A stretch of DNA of 64,000 bases, from assembly GCA_964016985.1 (NCBI GenBank), contig OZ024823.1, positions 62,578,514 through 62,642,513 on the forward strand, in the 5' to 3' direction. The stretch is from Anodontia alba (lineage: Eukaryota > Mollusca > Bivalvia > Lucinida > Lucinidae). This document shows positions 52,256 through 62,543 of this stretch, piece by piece. The notes beneath the pieces are model-generated. The model saw only the letters and a program-made list of their open reading frames with translations. It was not told where the DNA came from and ran no database searches. The stretch's first letter is position 1, and every line of letters begins with the position of its first letter. The translations under genes were made by a program, and so were the position numbers.

Positions 52256-55200
52256 TTAGTACACTGCTTTATAAAAAATGTCCAGTGATTTTGAATTTTT
52301 TATGTCAATGGGGATGCTGTTCCAAACCACAACGCCTGAGTATGATAAACTACCTTTGAATAAATTGCATTTTGGTTGTGGCAATAAGTAATTCTTGTGA
52401 GTCACAGATCTTAAATTAGACGCCGTATTATCGAGATTCACATCGCGCATTTGGAATAACTCCTGTAAATAGGTTGGTGCCAAATTGTTATAAATTTTGT
52501 ACATAATTTTAGCTTTGTTAAGAAATACAGTTTGATCAAATGACAGAATAGCTAACCTTTGAAGCGCTTCGTGAAAACCATTATAAGTTTGCGACAGGAT
52601 TAATTTACAAGCCCGTCTTTGTAATGTATTTATTTTACTTATATTGCTATTCGACGTATTAGACCAAACCGTACTGCAATACTCTAGATGCGGCTTAATG
52701 TAAGCATTATAAAATAACAGTCAATGCTCTTTGGATAAATACTGCCGTATTTTGCCAAGTAGCCATAAATAAGAAGATACCTTTTTGGAAACGTGGAGAA
52801 GCTGATTATTCCACAACAAATTTTCATCAACTTGTACACCCAGTATTTTGCTGATAGTTGTCATTTTGATGTCAATTTCATTGTATCTCAGAGATAAATT
52901 GGGATTTTGTAAGTTGCTTCTTCTCTGTCTGCTAGTAATCAACATAACATTTGTTTTCTCGGTATTTAAAACCATGCCATTTTGTCTACACCAAACATGA
53001 AGTGCATTTAATGAAAATTGTAGATTGGATTCAAGCTGATCTGTATTACATTGCACATCATAAATAGTGGTGTCATCAGCATATAGGTCAACTTTTGCTG
53101 AGTTCTTTAACACTAATGGCAAATCATTAATAAAAAGTAAGAATAATAAAGGTCCTAATATAGAACCTTGAGGAACACCACATGTTACATGTTCAGGTTC
53201 AGATACTTTATTATTTAATGAAACGCGTTGCGTTCTGTTTGTTAGGTAGGACTCGAACCATTTTAGACAATTTTCACTACACTTGTAACACTGCAATTTT
53301 TTCAGTAGAATTTTATGGTCGACCAGATCGAATGCCTTTCGGAAATCTACCAAAACACAACCGATAAGTTTTCCGTCATTAATGGCTTTTAACCAGGAAT
53401 CAACCATAAGAGTAAGTGCAGATTCTGTAGAATGTTTAGGACGAAAACCACTTTGAGATTTATGAAGCAAAGTATAAGTAATCAAATATGTCATAAATTG
53501 ATTATCAATCCATTTTTCAATTAGTTTTGATATAGTAGGGAGAATAGAGATTGGCCGATAATTGTTTACATCATCTTTAGCACCGGATTTAAAAAGGGGT
53601 TTAACTTTTGCTTCCTTCCACGAACATGGAAATTCACCAGACAGTATGCTTTTATTCACAATAAAAGTAAGGCTAGGTGCTAAAACATTTGCTGCAATCG
53701 TAAGAACTCTTGGACCTATATTGTCTAGACCAGTTGATTTATTCACATTTAAATTGGTTAGAAATTTTATTTACAAAAGTTACATTTGTTAATGGAATGG
53801 TAAATTCAGTGTTGCTTGTGACTTTAGATTCGACATAATTTTGTAGTTCTTCGAAGTCAGAATGCACAGTTGGCTCTTTAATACTTGAAGCGACATTGAC
53901 GAAGTAAGAATTGAAAAGTTGAGTCAAATCAGCTTCGTGTGTCACCAATTTTTCACCTAATTTGATGTTTATACTGGATTCAGAGTTATTTCCCTTCCCA
54001 TTGGCTCCAAGTTTCTTAAAAAGTTTCCATACTGACTTAGGGTCTGATTTACCCTCTTCGATTTTAGACTGATAGGTCTCTTGTTTAGCCTTCTCAATTA
54101 AATTTAAAACTTTGTTTCGCAAAAACTTATACCTATCATTGTTACCATTTAATCTACATTTATTTCTTTCTTTCATGTAATCTAAAATTTCAGTATTTAG
54201 CCAGTCAGGCTGGTATTTCTTTTTTATTCTGTGACTTTTTATGGGGGCATGTTTATCAAGTATTTCTAAAAATAGGGCACTCCAAACCGATAAAATATCA
54301 TCGACTTTGTCAAAGTTCTGAATAATTTCCTAAGGAACACGATTTAAGTCATGGAGAAATTTTAACTGATCAAAATGTTTGAACGACCTGTATTTTATGA
54401 CTTGGTGTGTCTTGTTACCTACGACAGAGTGGGATTTTCGAGCACAGAAAACACCAAAATGATCACTCAGACATATTTTTTTCACTGCAACGCTTTGGAT
54501 GTTTTCCTCAGTATTAGTATAAATGTGATCAATCAGAATTTGTGATTCTGTTGTCACTCTTGTAGGCCCGTCAATTAGCCGAGTAAGACCTAAGGAAGTT
54601 GTAAAATTCCCCCATTCTATGTTGGTATCTACATTTAATAAATTTTTGTTGAAATCGCCCATCAAGATATATTCTTTGTTTTCACCAATCACCTTATCAA
54701 TAAATTCTTCAAACCTATCATTGAATTCTACTTTTGAATCAGGCGGCCTATAAATGTTTCCAACTGAAAATGGTTTACAGTTAATAGGTGTAATTTCTAG
54801 CCATAAACATGGAATATTATTTGTTTCCAAGTCTTCTCTGCGTTTGGCATTTACGCCATTTCTTACATAGACAATTAGACCTCCGCCGCCATTAGAGTTA
54901 TTATCTTTTCTGAACGGAGTCTGAAAACCATCAACTTTGAAAACTTCTGTCGGCTTATGATCTTTTAACTTTGTCTCACTTAATCCCAAAATATGTAAAT
55001 TGCAATTTTCTCTTGCAGTTAGTAAGAGTTTTAGTTCTGAAAATTTACTCAGATTTTCGCCACAGATGCCTTGTATATTTAGGTGACCGATATTTATACC
55101 CTTACTACCCAAGTTAAGAGAATGCGGATGATCTTGTGTATGAATAAAAGTGTCAGATGAATGACCTGAATTAACATTAGAACTAATCTGTGGCACAGGA

Positions 55201-55301
55201 CTAACTTTAAGTTGCCTTGACAAGGAATTTGGACTAATACAGGTGCTAGACATGGTGTTTTCAGAATAATTATATACATTTTTTACTTGATTACTAATCA
55301 A
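52256..55301 (-). pseudogene. CR1-like LINE ORF2: APE endonuclease and reverse transcriptase
   Basis: Endonuclease (55301-54330): IGHLNIQGI, LGLSETKLKD (catalytic Glu), NIYRPPDSK, MGDFNKNLL, SDHFGVF. A TAG at 54330 then interrupts the same frame, which continues to 53739. A one-base frameshift near 53745 leads into the RT (53746-52721): STGLDNIGPRVL, NYRPISILPTISKLIEKW, QSGFRPKHST, LVDFRKAFDLVDH (motif A), GVPQGSILGPLLF (motif B), YADDTTIY (motif C). A TGA at 52721 interrupts the same frame, which resumes and ends at 52256 with YIKPHLEYCSTVW ... VVWNSIPIDIKNS. Apart from these three lesions the domain set is complete. The initiation codon is uncertain; ATG near 55254 (MSSTCISPN) is the first good candidate. 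Confidence 0.93.
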
Positions 55302-55451
55302 ATCAGGCTCTAATAAAAGTTCAGCACGAGAAGGACAAATAAATTAAATAGCATTACAGTCACTGCACATGTGCTGAAAAATATGAAACCGATTGTGTTG
55401 TTGAAACAATTTCAGATTATCAACTTTATGGCCGGCGATTGTGCCCAGTCC

Positions 55452-56273
55452 CTAATGGGCATACCAACATTCAATGTCACTGTGGCCTGTCATGTTACAC
55501 CCATAACAGAAGTGATTGTTAGCTCGACTGCGTCCTTTTAAACTCTTAAAGTCATTACCACCTTTAGATTGCAATTTTGAGATTCCGTTTGTACCAGGTC
55601 TTACAGTCCTTTGATTATCAAGATTGGCTGTTTTATACACACACAAATCAAAGTTACCAACAATGTTCACATTTCTGTTAAGCGCATCCAGGAGTCTCTT
55701 AATTCCAGAATGAGACAGGTGAATCCCATCCCTGGAATAATATCGACGGGTAAGTACTCTGCTTCGTCCAAAAAACAGGCTGAAAGTGTCCTGAATGCAA
55801 TACACTTGACATGCTACCCATTGTTCTGCAAGCCGTTGAATGGAATGGTTAAATGATGAAACGTCAACATCTCCTCTTGGTATTACTTTGCAGACGTATA
55901 CCACACAACTGTTGTTAGCGGTTTTGATAAGGTTGATAAGCTGGTTGTACTTATCCTCAAAAGTGTGGATGTCCGCGCGGCTGGAGCAGTCATTTCCGCC
56001 GACACTAATTATGACGTTTGAAAACGACTTCAGATCATAAACGGAAATGTCATCGCATATGTCCTGTATAGTGGCCTCGCTTTGGGCACAGAGTTTAATT
56101 TCCTTTTTCAAGCCTCTGGGGTTTATTCCCTTAAAGATGGAGTCACCAATAAGAAGGGTTCTTTCTTGATGAGTTGAAAAAATTCGGCTGCTTGTTGCTG
56201 TTTTCGAGCGCGGCTCATTTTCATAGCTGAGCGATGTTGGTCGGCGTTGAAATGGTGCATTTCGATTCGACAT
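55452..56273 (-). CDS. CR1-like LINE ORF1b: SGNH/GDSL esterase plus CCHC zinc knuckle
   Basis: 273 aa, ATG at 56273 inside the 3' end of ORF1a. SGNH hydrolase blocks are present: LLIGDSIFKG (GDS at 43-45), SVGGND (92-95) and DGIHLSHSG (Asp182/His185), giving a plausible Ser-His-Asp catalytic set. The C-terminus has a retroviral-type zinc knuckle CYGCNMTGHSDIEC (Cys256, Cys259, His264, Cys269). Esterase domains are known in ORF1 proteins of CR1/L2-group LINEs, where lipid-ester hydrolysis has been shown for some. It may be expressed separately or as a fusion with ORF1a by frameshifting at the overlap. The whole frame is open. Confidence 0.9.
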   Translation of the reverse strand: MSNRNAPFQRRPTSLSYENEPRSKTATSSRIFSTHQERTLLIGDSIFKGINPRGLKKEIKLCAQSEATIQDICDDISVYDLKSFSNVIISVGGNDCSSRADIHTFEDKYNQLINLIKTANNSCVVYVCKVIPRGDVDVSSFNHSIQRLAEQWVACQVYCIQDTFSLFFGRSRVLTRRYYSRDGIHLSHSGIKRLLDALNRNVNIVGNFDLCVYKTANLDNQRTVRPGTNGISKLQSKGGNDFKSLKGRSRANNHFCYGCNMTGHSDIECWYAH

Positions 56274-57615
56274 GCACCGGGATAGGTCTGGAGTCAGTTA
56301 TTCCATTGGGTCTCTGCTTAGTTTCTGTAGCTAGAGGGACAAATGGTCTCTTTACTTGTGTTTCAGATGATGTACTAGAATCCCCATTTCCGGTTTGGTC
56401 TCCGTACCCTTCATCAGTAAGGCCCGATGTAGACATGCTCTGACTGTTTCCGTTGGTAGACTGTTGCATCACTTGATCGGGGCTTCCGCGTCTAACAGCT
56501 TTAGTATATGACGATTCTGGGTCCTTATTTTCTATAATGTTAACGACAGAACATTTCAGTTCATTCAAATTAAATTCCATTTGGTTCAGAATGTCTTGTT
56601 TGATTGTTTTAATACCGTCCTCAAGCTGCTGTATTCTGTTCAGAATCATAAATACACTGTGACTTAATTGCCCTTCGTTATTCCCCAGGCTACCCTCTTG
56701 TCGCTGCACGATAGGCGTGGATGTCAGAATCGGTCGCGTTGAACTAACTGTAACAGGAGCGGGGGCGGGGTCCCGAGAAGACACATTTCTAATACTTTCA
56801 CTTTGACTTGTAATCTTCTCGGCTATAAATAAATCATTCGGCTGTGTAAGTGAGTGAGATACGAGAACCGGATCATTACATACAAGCCGCACCGTCTTTG
56901 TAGTGCCAGAAAGCGTCTGTGTATCCGGGTCGCAAGTACTCCTCATTCCCATATCATCTGTTTCATTTGTCGGTGCAACACCCGGTGCGACGTCGCAGTT
57001 AAGCGCGTCGCGCGAAACGACGTTAAAGTTTGACGCGGCGTCGACGTCATTTGTTATGGTGTCACATATTTGCTCTTCTTGTAGAGAACGCTGTTCTGTA
57101 AGATCTTCTGCCATCCATTTGTCACATTGACTGGTATCTATCTCTTGGCTGTCCAATTCCTGCATCAATCGTTTAAAAAGGGCCTGTGAAATCTTAGGAA
57201 ACCGTTCTTCTCGCCACAACCTATAACCAATCCCGCTCAGTTCCATCGTTTTGACATGGCTATCTAGCTTTATATCGCACTTAGCACCCTTAATATGCGT
57301 AGTACATTTGGAAACATAATTGGTCTCATCGATATCAACACTGCTCATGTAATCAGCATGAATTTTCTGTCTGAACGCATCAAAGAAGCGACTGGATATG
57401 AATTCGATGCTGAACTTGGCCTCAGAAGTGTGCGTCCTATGCAAAATTCCCTCAAATGGATCGCTGAAAATGTGTGCTTCACCCGATGAATTCCATGATG
57501 AATTTGTAAAATTTGTAGAGAAGGAATCGGTTGAAACGCTGGAGTTCTGTTCAAGTTTTACATTGACACGCTGAATGGCGTTGCCATTTTCTATGTTGAC
57601 AGAACAGTCTTCCAT
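56221..57615 (-). CDS. CR1-like LINE ORF1a, 464-aa protein
   Basis: Intact 464-codon frame. Residues ~60-150 form a compact region (KFSIEFISSRFFDAFRQKIH ... CTTHIKGAKCDI ... SGIGYRLWREERFPKISQ) that could be a small nucleic-acid-binding or packaging domain; I cannot name it. A Ser/Thr/Pro-rich linker follows, then a predicted coiled coil at ~315-360 (MILNRIQQLEDGIKTIKQDI) and a polar C-terminus. The last 53 bases overlap ORF1b in another frame. ORF1 products of LINEs bind the element's RNA and form oligomers; that role is inferred from position. The frame is intact although ORF2 of the same copy is broken. Confidence 0.8.
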   Translation of the reverse strand: MEDCSVNIENGNAIQRVNVKLEQNSSVSTDSFSTNFTNSSWNSSGEAHIFSDPFEGILHRTHTSEAKFSIEFISSRFFDAFRQKIHADYMSSVDIDETNYVSKCTTHIKGAKCDIKLDSHVKTMELSGIGYRLWREERFPKISQALFKRLMQELDSQEIDTSQCDKWMAEDLTEQRSLQEEQICDTITNDVDAASNFNVVSRDALNCDVAPGVAPTNETDDMGMRSTCDPDTQTLSGTTKTVRLVCNDPVLVSHSLTQPNDLFIAEKITSQSESIRNVSSRDPAPAPVTVSSTRPILTSTPIVQRQEGSLGNNEGQLSHSVFMILNRIQQLEDGIKTIKQDILNQMEFNLNELKCSVVNIIENKDPESSYTKAVRRGSPDQVMQQSTNGNSQSMSTSGLTDEGYGDQTGNGDSSTSSETQVKRPFVPLATETKQRPNGITDSRPIPVHVESKCTISTPTNIAQL

Positions 57616-57620
57616 TGTTA

Positions 57621-58109
57621 AATGTACTTAAATGTATTTGATATTTCAGTAAGTTATCATAAATAATTATAAAACACACTCAGTATTTTCCTCAAAAGAT
57701 TCTGCACAAGTTATTATTTTGAAAAATTAATACGATTATGTATATAAATTGCACAGAAGCTCAACTGTTAAGTTTACGTATACATTAGCAAAATGTTACC
57801 TTATTTTACAGCGTTCTTCCACTGATGAATAACAGAATGTCACTAAAATCCAATAATTCTTCTTCACAATACTTGAAATATCTAAGAGTACTTCTAATAA
57901 CTCGCAGAATAGTCTTTTTACCACTACTTTTTCTTTTTATTACGAGCATGTTTTGAAAAGTGCGGCCATTGTTTATACGTGACGTCACTCAATCTGACTT
58001 CAACACTCGTAATAAATTGTTAACTTATAGACGTCATTTCAATTTAGTTTCAAAATTCAATGTTGGACTTAAATCGTTTCTGCAACAAGGCCTATAAATA
58101 ATTTTGCTT
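57621..58109. other. AT-rich DNA 5' of the CR1-like LINE
   Basis: May contain the LINE's 5' UTR and promoter. No further gene recognised. Confidence 0.45.
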
Positions 58110-58500
58110 CCTTCTTTGGATGCACGTCGGCGGGTCGGGCCTCAGACTCTATGACGGCTCCGGCCTAAAGACTTTTAAGTAAGTCAGTTGGTGCCTGATA
58201 CTCTGGCTCTGGTCGGGCCCACCGGAGTCCAACTTTTGGTTATCTTTTGCTTCAACATTTCAGTTATTTCTTGCTGTCGAGTCCTCATCGTTGTTTCATC
58301 TCTGTATTCGTTTGATTTTTATGTTCTCGGAGATGTTGCACTGATGAGGTAGAAACCCTTCACGCGGACTGAATAAATGTCTTGCGTATACCACGGCAGA
58401 ACTAAGGGCGTTGTGGCCACGTAAAATTGATTTAAGCCCCCACCTCAGTAATATGTTTACTGACCGTTCCAAGGCGGTGCTTCTGTTGTGGTTTACTATA
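58110..58500 (+). mobile_element. 5' leader fragment of an L1-like LINE
   Basis: Blocks 'gtcgggcctcagactctatg', 'ttggttatcttttgcttc'-like, 'tttgatttttatgttctcgg' and 'tactgaccgttccaaggcgg' match 61795-62157 in order. The copy ends at about 58500 with no coding sequence of the element behind it. Confidence 0.7.
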
Positions 58501-58735
58501 TCTGTCATTATATGTTTTTGCATGTATGTCCTGGTGATTTTTTTTTTATTTTGGCTAGCCGGTTGGCCAATGTTTGGTTAAGAAACTGTCCTTTTGGCTT
58601 TCTGCTTGTAGTGTTTTGAATGTGGTGCCGTTGCTTTAAGTGTGTCATTCTTTCCTATTGGTGTCTTGGAACGGAAGGTGTTAGATAGTTTTATCTGATC
58701 ATTGCCTTCTTTTCTATTTGTATCGACAGCACTAC
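58500..58735. other. Non-coding DNA
   Basis: No homology recognised. Confidence 0.45.
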
Positions 58736-58739
58736 TGGG

Positions 58740-60060
58740 GTTCATCAATTCATAAAATAATTTAAAACATTCATTAGTATTGGGTTTCAGAACTTATAGC
58801 TTCAAATTTAATTTATTAAACAATGTAATCCGCAAATTTGTATATTTTCTACAAAATAGGAAAACATGCTCCTCATCTTCCACCTGAATGCACTGCTCAC
58901 AAATTCGTTGTTCACGTGGAATTCATGGGCTGAAGTAGCGGCTACGTTCAGTTAATAAATCATGAGCACTAATTCTATTTTTTGTAAGTTTTTTTGTTAA
59001 CGAGTTTGGGAGTACAAAGGATTAATATGATTGCAAACAGAAATTATCATATATTTTTGAGTATTTATGTAGCTTATTTTCATTTATTAGACGTTTAAAT
59101 AAATTTCTTTCTTCATATATGTTTGAACAATACTTCTTAAAATTATTATGTGATACATCCCGGCAATCCAAGTTTGTTTCACTTACATTCAGTTTATGCA
59201 TAAAATTTTTAGATAAAAGACTACCAGCTTCTGTATCCTTCATCCTGGACGGATTTGTCAACTTCCTAAACTTCTTTGAGAAAATGGGTTGCTGGAAGCT
59301 TGTTTCAACGTTCACTGAATTTCAGTGCTTGGCAGGTAATAAAATTAAATATTCTTTCTCTTCCTAATTCAAGTCTGGAAGGAAACTTTGATGACTTTTT
59401 ATGAACTCCTAGTACAAATTTACAAAATCTGTAATGTATTTTTCAAAGGGAAGAATATCTAATGCTTTATCTTTAATGACAAAATCACTGATCCAAATTT
59501 CAGATCCATAAGTTAGTATGGGACGTGTAAGTTTGTCAAAAAGTCTCTAAGGCTTTTAAACTTTTTTTAACACATTAAAGTCTAAAACTTTAGATTTAAG
59601 CGAAAACGTCGCTTTCAAACTTTACTGATACAAATGATTTGCAGCGTGTTTTGATTACCATAATAATACAATACCACATCAAGATATTTGTACTTCTCTA
59701 CAATTTCAGTTTCCGAATTCTATATCATAAATTTCAACGATGTAGTGTCTATTTTACCATTACTAAAAATAATTACTTTAGTTTTGTTTACATTTATTTT
59801 AAGCTTCCAGCTATCACAGTACATTTGCAAAAAATCAAGACGGGATTGTAGACCTTCTTTACTCTCTGACAACAACACTAAATCGTCAGCATAAACATGA
59901 CAATTGAATCTTGTGGAGTTTAAAGCAACTGGATCTAAAGGATAAGCGTCAAATATTTTGTTTATATCATTGATGTAAACATTGAAAAGGAGGGTACTTA
60001 GTCCGTCTCCTTGTTTTACACCTTTTTTATATTTGCCCATTCATGACAGAAGGTTGAATT
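58740..60060 (-). pseudogene. Non-LTR LINE 3' half: RT core to C-terminus, decayed
   Basis: Minus-strand frames: 60040-59720 with VKQGDGLSTLLFNVYINDI (motif B region), CHVYADDLVLLSES (motif C) and KLKINVNKTKVIIF. Then 59450-59022 has broken frames with RLELGRERIFNFITC-like text and a long polar C-terminus. Near 58960-58860 there is a Cys/His stretch facing 'ctgctcacaaattcgttgttc'. Upstream RT and endonuclease are absent, consistent with a 5'-truncated insertion. The clade is unresolved and differs from both LINEs described above. Confidence 0.8.
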
Positions 60061-60547
60061 TACTATGAATCTGGAATTTGAATGCATGTGTTTAACAACT
60101 TTATATAAGTTGCCACCAAAGCCTAATTTCAACAATTTTTTAAACAATCCTATGTTATGTATGTTATTCTTACGTATGTTTCACATTGTGACACATATTA
60201 CATATTATAGACGGTGAATAAAACTGTCATGAGTTGTGCTAATCATTGACAGTAGGGACAGTAACTATAAAAAATATCAGTATTATCTTCTCTGAGGCAG
60301 ATTCAAACTGGCTCATTATGTAATCATAGGCTTAAGTTTTTGTAATAAGAAAGTGCGTTGGGTATATATGGACACTGGGGTTCTGCGATATATTGCACCT
60401 TACAGCAGTGTCAGTACACTAAGGCATATATGTTACGTAAAATATATATATAGTTATGTATAAAAATGCCAACAAGCACAACAAAGAAGCTAAGACATAT
60501 ATCTTATGCACGTTTTTACAACATATATGTACTTATGTACAAAAATG

Positions 60548-60548
<1 letters not shown>
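60061..60548. other. AT-rich non-coding DNA
   Basis: No gene recognised. Confidence 0.5.

Positions 60549-60594
<46 letters not shown>
60549..60594. repeat. Poly-A tract
   Basis: A-run of about 37 bases following a short CA stretch. Confidence 0.95.
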
Positions 60595-60596
<2 letters not shown>

Positions 60597-60869
60597 ACAC
60601 AGAAGCTGAGGTATTAGCCTATGCATGTATTTTTACAGGAGATATATATGGTTATATTCAAGGTACTATAATAAACTATAAATATAAACTATAAATCAAG
60701 GTACTATAATAAATACATTGAAACAGGAACTGAGCGGCACCAAGGGCTATAAAGAGACTTCGGCAGAAGAGAAGTCAGTTGTCTTCGGCCACAGCCACCG
60801 TTTAGCCCTCTGTTTTGTGTTAGATATAAGAACGGCAAGATAAGCTTCCTACGATATCTTGGTTACCTA

Positions 60870-61590
60870 AGCTTCATAAAAAAACATATAAAGCAAGGTT
60901 TATCGCTAATGCAATCTCCTGTACCACTACTGAACTTTCTAAATTATTAACTTCTTGCTTCACTGCTATAATAACTCGCGTAATTAGACACTGTGAAAAG
61001 GTTTACGAAAGATCAGGCAAGAATTTGTTTTGGTCGATTAAAAAATCTGATGATGAGGTACTTAATAAAGTCAAGAGGATTTCGCGCGTCCAGTTTATCA
61101 ACATACGGGTTTTCTACGCTTTATACAACTTTGCCCAATAATTTAATAAAAAAATTACAGATTAATTGAGAGTACTTTTCAAAGGGAAGGCACTATTTTT
61201 CTTGTTTGTAATGATAGAAATGCATTCTTTACTTCTGATGACCAAAGACGGTTTAAACTTTGGTCTTGTCAAAACGTTTGTGACGCATTATCATTCAAAA
61301 CGTTTGTGACGCATTATCATACATTTTATACATTATTTTCAGTAGATTTGGCACTAAAATACACAGACTAATTGTGGTAAATCCGATAGGTACTAATTGT
61401 GCTTTTCTTGTAGCAAACATGCTTTTGTTTTGTTAAGAAAGGGATTTTATGGTCTCTTTCCGCTGATACACAAGCTGAGCCAGAGTGACCGCCTTGAAGG
61501 CATGTTGTGAAATTTGATCAAGCAGTTATGAAAATTTAAATTTGACAATTTTCTGCTGTTTTAAAAAGTTTTTGAGGATTCTGGATATTG
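60870..61590 (+). pseudogene. Reverse-transcriptase fragment (same family as 50640-51320)
   Basis: Shifting + frames carry YIKARFIANAISCTTTELSK (60886), LLTSCFTAIITRVIRHCEKV, YERSGKNLFWSIKKSDDEVL, FKGK and 'PIGTNCAFLVANMLLF'-type text (61393). It supplies the N-terminal part of the RT domain missing from the fragment at 50640 and overlaps it in the NLIK-to-GTNC region. A 23-bp direct duplication (tcaaaacgtttgtgacgcat, 61267 and 61295) lies inside. Inactive. Confidence 0.7.
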
Positions 61591-61794
61591 ACTAGTTGTT
61601 ACTTTGGTAAGTAAGAACATTTATGGAGGAGTTCGAGTTTGATGCGTGGTAAAAGACTAGTTATGTGTATCAACTGATCACCAGATACTGAATGTACATT
61701 CCACTGAGCTGACATATTGACTGATTATTGATTATAGTGGCAGGTGACGTGCCTAGTTGTCAACCCAATCACTGTTGATGGCTATGCTTCACTC

Positions 61795-62540
61795 TTTAAT
61801 TGCACGACGGCGGTTCGGGCCTCAGACTCAATGACGGCCTCTTCGTAAAACTTTAACCAGTGGGTTGGGGCTTGAAGTATGTCTTTGGCTTGGCCCGCAG
61901 TAGTTCAACTATTGGTTTTCATTTACTCTGGCATACAGTAGAATTAGCTATGAGTACTCGTCTTTGTTTATTATAGTGATTAATTTGATTTTTATGTTTT
62001 CGCTTTGATGCATTGACTGAGTTGAGAGCCTTTATGCGAACCGAATTTTTATGTGTTTCTGTATTAAGAGTAGCATCGGGACCCAGGGTGAAGTTAGCTA
62101 GCTGTAAAAGTGCTTTAAACCCCCCGGTGGTTTGCTCTACTGACCGTCCTAAGGCGGTGGTCCCGGTGTTAGTCTTTCTCTTTCTTGCTTTGTGGTTTAT
62201 TCTACGAGGCGATTTGTTGTATGTCTTTCTGTGTGTCATTTTGTTCTTGTGTTTTTCAGTCCTTTTGTATTGCGATTACCTCGCTGGGGGAAGAGAGAGC
62301 TAATCTTAGTGCTTTTCGTACGTTTGTTCGGTTTGTGATTGTTTGGATTTGTCGGTTTCCTCTTCCTCTTGGGGTCTGGGAAGGGCTGCGGTTTGTGATT
62401 GTGGCACTCCCTGGACTTTTCTCTTACCTTTTTTTGTGTATTGAACTTTATAGTATAGTAGTCAGTAACGGTTGGGGACAATGGGCATAGATGTTGTCGG
62501 ATAGGCTGCTTCAGCGAACCTATTAAGATTAAACAGACAC
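61795..62540 (+). mobile_element. 5' leader of an L1-like LINE
   Basis: A GC-richer leader preceding ORF1. Its left half matches 58110-58500; its right part (62157-62440, Repeat X) matches 9174-9462. The repetition of both parts elsewhere indicates a multicopy leader, probably containing the element's promoter. No coding function is assigned. Confidence 0.65.
62157..62440. repeat. Repeat X, copy 2
   Basis: Near-identical to 9174-9462 from 'cccggtgttagtct' to 'ctggacttttctcttacctt'. Confidence 0.85.
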
Positions 62541-62543
62541 TGA

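Larger units (their letters stand above)
52200..57620 (-). mobile_element. CR1-like non-LTR retrotransposon, near full length (~5.4 kb)
   Basis: Minus strand, in order: ORF1a (57615-56221), overlapping ORF1b (56273-55452), ORF2 with APE endonuclease and RT (about 55301-52256), and a short 3' region. The esterase plus CCHC in the ORF1 region and the ORF2 C-terminus with YIKPHLEYCSTVW and VVWNSIP point to the CR1 group. ORF2 carries only two nonsense codons and one frameshift, so the copy is young. The exact 5' and 3' ends were not determined. Confidence 0.88.
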
